DNA of 5,148 nt, from NCBI GenBank assembly GCA_020426065.1, contig JAGQQT010000329.1, positions 1-5,148 on the forward strand. Reading direction: 5' to 3'. Below are positions 1 through 5,148 of the stretch, piece by piece. A model generated the notes under the pieces. The model worked only from the letters and a program-made list of their open reading frames with translations, was not told where the DNA came from and did not search any database. The translations under genes and the position numbers were made by a program. Numbering within the stretch: the stretch's first letter is position 1; each line of letters starts with the position of its first letter. The DNA is from Planctomycetaceae bacterium. GTDB taxonomy: Bacteria; Planctomycetota; Planctomycetia; Planctomycetales; Planctomycetaceae.

Positions 1-357
1 CTCACCGAATATATCAAAACTCTGGAACAGTTGATTGCTGAAGCCGTGCTCCCGCTACCCGCACGCGTCCGCCTGCTATACGACAAAGCCGCTGATAGTG
101 AAATGCTCCGCTGGATACTGGATGCGATTAACAACATCATCCAGATATCCCCTAACAAATGCAGGCGGAATGAAAAGGCCGCTCGCAAACTGCATCACCT
201 TCAACGCATGGTTTACCGAAAGCGGTACCGCATCGAGCGAACCTTTGCCTGGTTGAAGAACTCCAGACGTTTGCAAGTTCGACACGAATATCATCCCCAG
301 ATTTACAAATCGTTCTGGATCGTCGGCATCCTGTTCACAATGGGCCAGAAGTTGTAG
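1..357 (+). CDS. IS5-type DDE transposase, C-terminal part (5' end outside window)
   Basis: The reading frame is open from the first base to a TAG stop, giving 118 residues, so the true start lies upstream of the window. The product would be the catalytic C-terminus of a cut-and-paste transposase of the IS5 superfamily. Visible landmarks are LLYDKAADSEMLR (Asp at residue 28 of the fragment, the expected second acidic residue of the DDE triad) and YRIERTFAWLKNSRRL (Glu at residue 79, the third acidic residue, in the usual Y-R-x-x-E-R-x-F-x-W-L context). A hydrophobic tail, FWIVGILFTM, ends the protein as in relatives. The distance between the Asp and Glu, about 50 residues, is in the usual range for this family. 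Whether the element is intact cannot be decided: the N-terminus and left inverted repeat are not in view, and I could not identify the right terminal repeat after the stop. Family assignment is from motif recognition. Confidence 0.85.
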   Translation, partial: LTEYIKTLEQLIAEAVLPLPARVRLLYDKAADSEMLRWILDAINNIIQISPNKCRRNEKAARKLHHLQRMVYRKRYRIERTFAWLKNSRRLQVRHEYHPQIYKSFWIVGILFTMGQKL

Positions 358-757
358 GACTACTTCTAGTAAAAGAAACAGTTTACTGCCCAAGTACGTT
401 GTGAAATCCTTTGCATAACCAGCCATCGTTATGCCATATCCCATTGTGGTTTTGAGTTCGAAGTCTTCACAGTCATTCAATCACGATTTCGCCTGCATAT
501 TACTCACGTATAGTGATTCGAAACTCGGTCTGTCCGGGGAGTTTGTAAACCTTGAATGTAATTCGTGTTGGCAAATTACGTGAGTGTTTGATCTCAATCA
601 AGAGCTACGAACTTCATTACTGGCTCGACTTGCTGCGCACAGAGTTGTTTATAGGCAGAAAAAAATGGTAAAATGCTTCCCAGATTCCTGCCCATGTGCA
701 GTTTGGAATCGGTAGCTGGAAGCTTACGCCACATAACCAATTTCCAGGAAACCCACC
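358..757. other. Intergenic region, right flank of the transposase gene and 5' region of the oxidoreductase gene
   Basis: About 400 bases without a convincing gene. The part next to the transposase stop should contain the right end of the insertion sequence, but with the left end outside the window the terminal repeat cannot be recognised. A 50-codon open frame at 431-583 (+) has no Shine-Dalgarno and no recognisable motif, and I do not call it. The last 110 bases contain a promoter-like pair of hexamers (645-674) and the ribosome binding site AGGAAA (746-751) of the oxidoreductase gene. Confidence 0.6.
645..674 (+). promoter_or_regulatory. Candidate sigma70-type promoter for the oxidoreductase gene
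   Basis: TTGTTT at 645-650 and TAAAAT at 669-674 are separated by 18 bases. The -10 hexamer matches TATAAT at five of six positions; the -35 matches TTGACA at only three. The pair lies about 85 bases upstream of the ATG at 758, in an A-rich stretch. This is a pattern match only; planctomycete promoters are not well enough defined for more. Confidence 0.3.
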
Positions 758-2068
758 ATGCAGACACGAAGATCATTCCTGCAAACCGCTGCGGCATCTG
801 TTCTAGCAGCACCGGCCATCGTACGAGGGCAGAATCTGAATTCAAAACTGCAGATCGCCGGCATCGGCTGCGAGGGCAAAGGCTGGTCCGATATCCATGA
901 AATGTCCAGCCATGAACGTGTTGCGTTTAGCGGATTCACGGATGTCGATCTTTCACGAACTGAGAAAGTCAGAATGCTGGCTCCGGACGCGCCCGTGTTC
1001 CAGGATTATCGGGAGATGATGTCGGAGCTTGGTGATCGTATTGATGCCGTGACCGTGTCAACTCCCGATCACATGCATGCTTACATCGGCCTGGATGTCA
1101 TGCGGCAGGGTAAACACGTCTATTGTCAGAAACCTTTGACTCATAACGTGTGGGAAGCACGGCAGATGGCCCTGCAGGCAAAGAAGTCGAATGTCATTAC
1201 ACGACTTGGCAACCAGATTCACTCGCACGAATTCTATCGAACCTGTGTGCAGGCGATTCAGTCTGGCACGATTGGTAAAGTCAAAGAAGTCCATAGCTGG
1301 TGTGGTGCGACAGGCCACGGAAAGTCGTTTCACATCAGTCGCCCGAAGAACCTGGCTGAAGTACCGGCGACTCTGAACTGGAATCTCTGGGTTGGCGTTG
1401 CCCCGATGAGACCGTACGGTGACTGGAAGGTGTACCACCCGTGGGGTTGGCGCGACTGGCAGGACTTCGGGAACGGAGCACTCGGCGACTTTGGTTGCCA
1501 CATCCTCGACCCTGTCTTCACCGCTCTGAAAATCAACCAGGCGCCGGTGGAGTTCACTGCAGATCATACGGGCATGAATGACGAAGTCTGGCCGGCACAG
1601 ACGACGGTCAAATACATCTTCCCGGGAACAGAACTGACGAGCGGGCAAACGTTCCCCATTACGTGGTACGACGGTGGACGTCTGCCGAAAACATCGGGAT
1701 CCCACTTGCCAAAGTTCGAAGGGCTCCCGAGCAGCGGTTCGCTGTTCATTGGCGAAAATGGCAGTATTGTCCTCCCGCACGTCGGTGAACTTCGTGTCTA
1801 TCCGGAAACTATAGTTGAGAAAATCGATGGCCAGAATCATTACCACGGCTGGGTGGATGGCTGCATTACAGGCAATCAGCCGAGCGATGGATTCGACTAC
1901 GGCGGCCCGCTTACCGAAGCTGTTCTGTTGGGCAACATCGCCGTTCGCTACCGCGACACGAAACTGACGTGGGATCCTGGCACGATGCGGATCACCAATC
2001 ACGATGAAGCCAATCAGTGGTTACGACGTGACTACCGTGATGGCTGGGACATTAAATCCGTTGAGTAA
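758..2068 (+). CDS. Tat-exported Gfo/Idh/MocA family oxidoreductase
   Basis: Complete 436-aa protein. The ATG start is supported by AGGAAA at 746-751, six bases upstream, and by an immediate twin-arginine signal (TRRSFLQTAAAS, residues 3-14; hydrophobic stretch to about residue 22, likely cleavage near Gly24-Gln25). Export in folded form fits an enzyme that binds its nicotinamide cofactor in the cytoplasm. The N-terminal Rossmann domain starts with GIGCEGKG (35-42). STPDHMH (101-107) and CQKPLTHN (123-130) follow; the latter contains the lysine (Lys126) of the family's EKP motif, here with Gln in place of Glu. The C-terminal domain carries GALGDFGCHILDP (240-252), with the His expected near the active site. 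Family members act on sugars, inositols or their derivatives with NAD(P); the substrate cannot be read from sequence. The length is normal for the exported planctomycete subgroup. No partner gene is adjacent, so it is probably monocistronic. Confidence 0.93.
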   Translation: MQTRRSFLQTAAASVLAAPAIVRGQNLNSKLQIAGIGCEGKGWSDIHEMSSHERVAFSGFTDVDLSRTEKVRMLAPDAPVFQDYREMMSELGDRIDAVTVSTPDHMHAYIGLDVMRQGKHVYCQKPLTHNVWEARQMALQAKKSNVITRLGNQIHSHEFYRTCVQAIQSGTIGKVKEVHSWCGATGHGKSFHISRPKNLAEVPATLNWNLWVGVAPMRPYGDWKVYHPWGWRDWQDFGNGALGDFGCHILDPVFTALKINQAPVEFTADHTGMNDEVWPAQTTVKYIFPGTELTSGQTFPITWYDGGRLPKTSGSHLPKFEGLPSSGSLFIGENGSIVLPHVGELRVYPETIVEKIDGQNHYHGWVDGCITGNQPSDGFDYGGPLTEAVLLGNIAVRYRDTKLTWDPGTMRITNHDEANQWLRRDYRDGWDIKSVE

Positions 2069-2112
2069 CTTCTTCCCACGTGGTGCATTAAAGATACCTA
2101 ACAGATCAAACA

Positions 2113-2125
2113 GGCCTTTCAGGCC
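2113..2125. repeat. Short GC-rich hairpin downstream of the oxidoreductase gene
   Basis: GGCCT (2113-2117) and AGGCC (2121-2125) form a perfect five-base stem with a three-base loop, 45 bases after the oxidoreductase stop. A T4 run follows only at 2137-2140, too far for a standard intrinsic terminator, so a role in ending this transcript is only a possibility. Confidence 0.25.
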
Positions 2126-2254
2126 AGTAACGTGGAGTTTTCAAAGTCAGACCATTATCTGAAATTCTCGATCCGCACAGTTGAGAGCGGCGTTTATTCT
2201 GACAAAACACGCCCTTCCAGGACATGGAAACTACGAATTCATTGATTTGACCGG

Positions 2255-2289
2255 AAAAAACAAGCGTCACAATTTTGTTGCGACGCTTG
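2255..2289 (-). terminator. Intrinsic terminator reading leftward
   Basis: CAAGCGTCACAA (2261-2272) and TTGCGACGCTTG (2278-2289) pair as eight base pairs, one A-C mismatch and three more base pairs around a five-base loop. Six A residues at 2255-2260 become a T6 tract directly after the stem on the minus strand, the classical Rho-independent layout. On the plus strand the stem is followed by AAATGG, so it does not suit rightward transcription. It lies 43 bases beyond the stop codon of the small leftward ORF at 2333-2476, the gene it would most simply serve. Confidence 0.75.
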
Positions 2290-2332
2290 AAATGGCGATC
2301 ACCTGTTTCTGGGCTTGCGGCAGTAATTCGGC

Positions 2333-2476
2333 TTAATCAAGCGGAGTGAAAATCCACTCACTCTTGCCTCCGCCCGTGCTTGAATCAGCCATGTAAGGGA
2401 TGCTCCCTTCTTTAGAAGTGAAAGTTCTCGTGACTCCTTCCTGATGAAGGAGAACTGATACAATCCGGTTTACCAT
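2333..2476 (-). CDS. Small uncharacterised protein, 47 aa
   Basis: A leftward frame runs from ATG (2474-2476) to TAA (2333-2335). A GTG at 2489-2491 in the same frame would give 52 residues, and an in-frame stop at 2504-2506 rules out anything longer. I do not recognise the family. The sequence reads like a soluble polypeptide: it contains RIVSVLLHQEG near the N-terminus, then TRTFTSKEGSIPYM, a glycine-rich STGGGKSEW, and ends in IFTPLD. It has no membrane segment or signal peptide. The best support is position: a strong leftward intrinsic terminator starts 43 bases after the stop. Against it, no clear Shine-Dalgarno precedes either start, and only about 20-35 bases separate it from the divergent membrane-protein gene at 2511, so the promoters would have to lie inside the neighbouring gene. 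It may also be the surviving tail of a larger gene whose front part was lost. Confidence 0.5.
   Translation of the reverse strand: MVNRIVSVLLHQEGVTRTFTSKEGSIPYMADSSTGGGKSEWIFTPLD
2434..2452. repeat. Inverted repeat inside the small leftward ORF, upstream of the DUF3147-like gene
   Basis: CTCCTTC (2434-2440) and GAAGGAG (2446-2452) are perfect complements around CTGAT. GTTCTC (2424-2429) and GAGAAC (2450-2455) form a second, overlapping inverted pair. It lies 60-90 bases before the ATG of the rightward membrane-protein gene, where an operator could sit, but it is also within a possible coding sequence and may have no regulatory meaning. Confidence 0.3.
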
Positions 2477-2510
2477 GCAGGCCCGATTCACTTTCAGAGC
2501 AGGTTAAATC

Positions 2511-2849
2511 ATGTGGTGGCGTGCAATCATTGCAGGGCTCATTGTGGCAGGTGTTTCTGAAATCTCAGGCCGATTCCCCCGACTGGGTGCACTCTTGTTA
2601 ACTCTTCCAGTCGTGAGTCTGATCGCCTTCATCGCAACCTGGCATAAGAATCAGGATTTGCAATCGATCTCTACCCTGGCACGAGAGACCCTGATTCTGG
2701 TTCCTTTAGGGTTGCCGTTTTTCATTCCCCTGGCAATGGCAAGTCAATGGAAACTCGGTTTCTGGCCTGCATTTGCCCTGGGGATTGTCCTGGCATCCAT
2801 GACGATAGGCCTCTGGTTCTGGTTTGGCCCTCAAGATTCCAGGGAATAA
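2511..2849 (+). CDS. Small four-helix membrane protein, DUF3147-like
   Basis: Complete 112-aa integral membrane protein. Four hydrophobic segments are visible at about residues 3-18, 26-44, 58-77 and 82-106. The stretch between segments 1 and 2, SEISGRFPRLGALLLTLP, and the later LGLPFFIPLAMA and LGFWPAFALGI segments resemble the DUF3147 family of short inner-membrane proteins, whose function is unknown. The usual family length of roughly 110-120 residues fits. The ATG at 2511 is preceded by GCAGG (2499-2503), a weak Shine-Dalgarno at seven bases. Starting there places the first helix at the N-terminus, as expected. No terminator is obvious after the TAA. The protein probably acts alone in the cytoplasmic membrane; neither neighbour suggests a substrate. 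Family assignment is by recognition of the sequence pattern and is fairly secure; function is not known. Confidence 0.8.
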   Translation: MWWRAIIAGLIVAGVSEISGRFPRLGALLLTLPVVSLIAFIATWHKNQDLQSISTLARETLILVPLGLPFFIPLAMASQWKLGFWPAFALGIVLASMTIGLWFWFGPQDSRE

Positions 2850-2943
2850 TTGTTGGGATTGAGAGAATGCTTGTCTGCAATTTCAGAGTATGGAAAATGA
2901 TACAGACAGAACAGGATGAGCGTTTACCATCCTGGGAACAACA

Positions 2944-3063
2944 GAGTTGGCTGCACAAATTCAACTTGTTCATCAGCCTTGAACGGTAAGTTTCCACGGT
3001 CTTGACGCTCAGGAATAGTTGTTTAGCGATGGCCTGAATAGCATACCGTGTGAGACCAGAATC
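2944..3063 (-). pseudogene. Response regulator remnant: LuxR/NarL-type DNA-binding domain
   Basis: Read leftward, this frame encodes SGLTRYAIQAIAKQLFLSV and then KTVETYRSRLMNKLNLCSQ, which closely follows the helix-turn-helix of NarL/FixJ-type response regulators (family pattern: x-x-x-I-A-x-x-L-x-L-S-V-K-T-V-E-T-H-R-x-x-x-M-x-K-L). The recognition-helix segment SVKTVETYRSRLM is intact. The receiver domain with its phospho-accepting Asp is absent: the frame meets a TGA at 3076-3078. The usual LTxREREVL segment is also shortened, with LTR running straight into YAIQAIAK. Similarity ends near 2944, after which the frame continues as unrelated sequence to a stop at 2722-2724, antisense to the membrane-protein gene. 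No start codon or ribosome binding site serves this domain. It lies directly downstream of the histidine kinase remnant, the normal kinase-then-regulator order, so both are best read as one decayed two-component locus. Confidence 0.75.
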
Positions 3064-3520
3064 AGGACCTGCCTTTCAGACCACTGCTTTGAAAATCAAT
3101 TTTAAAATCGGCTGAACGGTTGGTATCTACAATGAGTCTTTTGATGGCGGCGGCCAAACCAAGCAAATCGAGAATGATCGGTCGCAGCCCCTGCATAATC
3201 CTTCTTAACTCTTCGTATACATCACTTCCGATACCTCTCAGAGGCTGAGCCAGTTCACGAATCGGTTATTCTCTGGCTGCTTCTTCCAGTGCCCGCAGTC
3301 CCAGCATCAGGCTGATCAATAATTGCCCATATCCATCATGGAGATCCTGAGTGATGCGGCGGCGTTCATCTTCCTGCACTGTCAACGTCCGACGCAGTAA
3401 GCGCATCCCACTGTCTGCCAGACGATTCATGGGGCGTACTGCAACAATCCAAAAGACTGGTGCCAGCAAAAGTAACCTTACCGATCGAACAGGTTTGGAG
3501 GCGAGATAAAGATTGGGCAT
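3062..3520 (-). pseudogene. Histidine kinase remnant (NarL-type, HisKA_3), interrupted and truncated
   Basis: Leftward frame from an ATG at 3518-3520. Residues 13-29 form one membrane helix (SVRLLLLAPVFWIVAV). A linker, RPMNRLADSGMRLLRR, leads to the dimerisation/phosphotransfer motif ERRRITQDLHDGYGQLL, with the phospho-accepting His at residue 61 (codon 3338-3340). After LGLRALEEAARE an in-frame TAA (3266-3268) stops the frame. The same frame then continues without a gap as typical HisKA_3 sequence: PIRELAQPL, EELRRIMQGLRPIILDLLGL, and DFKIDFQSSGLKGR, until TGA at 3062-3064. The ATP-binding HATPase domain, which should follow, is missing. Upstream the frame closes at a TAA (3560-3562), so the sensor region is lost too. 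In the intact family the kinase autophosphorylates and passes phosphate to a LuxR-type regulator; a remnant of such a regulator lies immediately downstream. As it stands it cannot be a working kinase. Confidence 0.8.
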
Positions 3521-3555
3521 GCCCGGGCCAGTCTTCAGACAGGAGGGAATCCGAA

Positions 3556-3681
3556 GTGATTATCACAACGGAAGTAGATATTATGAGTTGGTTTGAAGGT
3601 AAACGCGTTGTAAAGATTCGCCAAGCGGATCATGGACCTGCCCTCTGGATGCTCGTGAGGAAGAGTCCTGTTGTGACGTAA
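3556..3681 (+). CDS. Doubtful small ORF, 41 aa, with a strong Shine-Dalgarno
   Basis: A GTG at 3556-3558 follows AGGAGG (3541-3546) at nine bases and opens a frame to TAA at 3679-3681; an in-frame ATG at 3583 would give 32 residues. The peptide begins with IITTEVDIMSWFEGKRVV and ends in ALWMLVRKSPVVT. It is basic in the middle and has no signal peptide or recognised domain. It lies upstream of the peptidase gene, antisense to where the lost sensor region of the kinase remnant would have been. It could be a small protein, the broken end of a gene, or chance; the ribosome binding site is the only positive evidence. Confidence 0.25.
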   Translation: MIITTEVDIMSWFEGKRVVKIRQADHGPALWMLVRKSPVVT

Positions 3682-3783
3682 GTATTGGTAAGTCTTCTTT
3701 CAATCTCGTTATCATCGTCTCCATCACGTCGCTAAAATCACCTCTATCATAGTTAGCCTGTCCCCGAAACAGAAATCGGCTCC

Positions 3784-5148
3784 ATGACAATCACAAATCC
3801 CGCACGATACTTCATGATACTCCTGTTAATAACATCAATTGGAATTGGAAACGTGAACGCAGACGATGTGCTACCAGGTAGCAAAGACCCGTCGAGACTG
3901 ACTGTTGACAGAATCTTTCATGAAAAAGAATTCGAACTCAAAGGTTACGACGCCCGTTGGATCGAGGAGACCAATGATTTTACAGTCCTCCGCGAAATCG
4001 AACAGGACGGTGACGAATCGGTTCAATTGATCCAGAAATACATCTCTGGCGAGGACAAATTTGAAACGATTTTCTCATCGAAAGAGTTGTTCCAACCAGA
4101 AGACAAATCCGATCCGCCCAAAATTGACGGCTATGCGTTTTCGAAAGATCAAACTAAACTGCTCATCTACACCAACGCTCAACGGGTCTGGAGACAGAAT
4201 ACCCGCGGCGACTACTGGCTGTTCGATTGCGATACCCGGAAACTCGTCCAACTTGGTGGGGATGCCCCATCAGCTACAATGATGTTCGCAAAACTTTCTC
4301 CCGATGCCACCCAGCTGGCATTTGTTCGGGAACGCAATGTCTACATTGAGGATCTGGCCAATCATCAGATCCGAAACATCACTCAATCAGAGAACGAACA
4401 CATTATCAACGGCACTGCCGATTGGGTCTACGAAGAAGAATTTCATGTTCGTGATGGATTTTGCTGGAGCCCGGATGGAAAGCACATCGCTTATTGGCAA
4501 ATCGACACCACCGGCGTCGGCCAGTTTCCGCTCGTCAACAATATCGACTCCCGCTATCCGGAAGTGACATGGTTTGCATATCCTAAGGTTGGAGAACGCA
4601 ACCCCGCCTGCCGCATTGGTGTTGCGAACTGTCAGTCCGGCAAGACCGAGTGGATCACCTTGCCTGGAGACAGCCGTGAGCATTACGTCGCCCGCATGCA
4701 ATGGGCGGGCAACTCTGATGAGATTCTGGTACAGCAGTTGAATCGTCTCCAGAATCGGAATCAGCTTTTTCTCGCGAATATCCATTCGGGTTCGGTCGTT
4801 AACAGCGTCAACGAACAGGACGAAGCGTGGGTTGATGTTCATGACGAGTTGTTCTGGATCGACGATGGTAAAAAGTTTACCTGGCTGAGCGAGCGGGACG
4901 GCTGGCGTCACCTTTACATCGCCTCTCGCACGGGTCTGGATTTAGATTTGGTCACGCCCGGGGATTATGACGTCATAAAACTTCTCAAGGTCGATGAGCC
5001 AAACAAGTGCTTCTACTTCATCGCCTCTCCCAACGACGCCACTCAGCGATTCCTGTTCAGGGGAGACCTGGAAACAGGCACGATCAATCGTCTCACGCCT
5101 GCAGACCAAACTGGAGTGCATGAGTATAGTTTTTCAGACGACTGCTCA
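3784..5148 (+). CDS. Exported dipeptidyl-peptidase IV-like S9B protein, N-terminal part (runs off the window)
   Basis: The frame is open from ATG 3784 to the last base (455 residues), so the 3' end is outside. A signal peptide is visible: short polar start, hydrophobic RYFMILLLITSIGIG (9-22ish), likely cleavage near NADD (25-28). The rest is the eight-bladed propeller of the DPP IV N-terminal domain. The key motif is DWVYEEEF (213-220), holding the Glu pair that binds the free N-terminus of the substrate (E205/E206 in human DPP4). It is followed by WSPDGKHIAYWQID (228-241) and by YPKVGERNP (266-274), another conserved S9B segment. The catalytic Ser-Asp-His triad belongs to the C-terminal hydrolase domain, not seen here; family length is about 700-770 residues. 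Predicted role: removal of dipeptides, often X-Pro, from peptides outside the cytoplasm. No clear Shine-Dalgarno precedes the start; a stop lies in frame just upstream, and the signal peptide supports this ATG. Confidence 0.92.
   Translation, partial: MTITNPARYFMILLLITSIGIGNVNADDVLPGSKDPSRLTVDRIFHEKEFELKGYDARWIEETNDFTVLREIEQDGDESVQLIQKYISGEDKFETIFSSKELFQPEDKSDPPKIDGYAFSKDQTKLLIYTNAQRVWRQNTRGDYWLFDCDTRKLVQLGGDAPSATMMFAKLSPDATQLAFVRERNVYIEDLANHQIRNITQSENEHIINGTADWVYEEEFHVRDGFCWSPDGKHIAYWQIDTTGVGQFPLVNNIDSRYPEVTWFAYPKVGERNPACRIGVANCQSGKTEWITLPGDSREHYVARMQWAGNSDEILVQQLNRLQNRNQLFLANIHSGSVVNSVNEQDEAWVDVHDELFWIDDGKKFTWLSERDGWRHLYIASRTGLDLDLVTPGDYDVIKLLKVDEPNKCFYFIASPNDATQRFLFRGDLETGTINRLTPADQTGVHEYSFSDDCS

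Noticed and set aside
76..480. 134-codon minus-strand open frame across the transposase end
   Set aside because: It is antisense to the clear DDE transposase frame for most of its length and shows no recognisable motif.
431..583. 50-codon plus-strand frame in the first intergenic region
   Set aside because: No ribosome binding site, no recognisable motif, and no terminator or partner; indistinguishable from chance.
1058..2002. 314-codon minus-strand open frame
   Set aside because: It lies wholly antisense to the well-supported oxidoreductase gene; its length reflects the codon pattern of that gene.
2076..2083. CCACGTGG palindrome just after the oxidoreductase stop
   Set aside because: A single eight-base palindrome without a second copy or promoter context is not evidence for a binding site.
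2132..2245. 37-codon plus-strand frame starting with GTG after the oxidoreductase gene
   Set aside because: No Shine-Dalgarno and no recognised sequence; such frames are expected by chance at this length.
3745..3750. TATCAT as a -10 element for the peptidase gene
   Set aside because: No acceptable -35 hexamer at 16-18 bases upstream, so the match is too weak to list as a promoter.
3581..3790. 69-codon minus-strand frame considered as the missing sensor part of the histidine kinase
   Set aside because: It is not in the kinase frame, has no membrane helix or sensor motif, and could not be linked to the remnant by an obvious frameshift.
4387..4911. 174-codon minus-strand open frame
   Set aside because: It is antisense to the peptidase propeller, which carries diagnostic motifs in its own frame.

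Overview
The window looks like a chromosomal stretch from a member of the Planctomycetota. The main reason is the exported Gfo/Idh/MocA-type protein: a twin-arginine leader directly followed by an oxidoreductase with a CQKPLTH motif is a lineage-typical combination. An exported S9B dipeptidyl-peptidase-like protein and a small DUF3147-like membrane protein are compatible with this. The assignment is inference, because no rRNA or other marker gene is present.

Layout: (1) 1-357 (+) is the C-terminal part of an IS5-type DDE transposase that enters from outside the window. (2) 358-757 is non-coding and carries a plausible promoter and a Shine-Dalgarno for the next gene. (3) 758-2068 (+) is a complete 436-aa Tat-exported Gfo/Idh/MocA oxidoreductase. 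(4) 2069-2510 holds a short leftward ORF (2333-2476), followed in the leftward direction by a strong stem-loop plus T6 terminator (2255-2289). (5) 2511-2849 (+) is a 112-aa four-helix membrane protein resembling DUF3147. (6) 2944-3520 (-) is a decayed two-component system. A NarL-type histidine kinase is interrupted by an in-frame TAA and cut off before its ATPase domain, and it abuts the LuxR-type DNA-binding end of a response regulator in another frame. (7) 3556-3681 (+) is a doubtful 41-aa ORF with a good Shine-Dalgarno. (8) 3784 to the window end (+) is the first 455 residues of an exported dipeptidyl-peptidase IV-like protein (propeller part only).

The genes do not form an obvious operon or pathway. 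The oxidoreductase and the peptidase are independent exported enzymes, probably for sugar-derivative and peptide scavenging. The space between them is a patchwork of insertion-sequence debris, decayed signalling genes and small ORFs. The most noteworthy items are the small leftward ORF with its matching terminator and the collapsed kinase/regulator pair. I saw no CRISPR array, tRNA or rRNA gene, and no clear case for a new multi-gene system.
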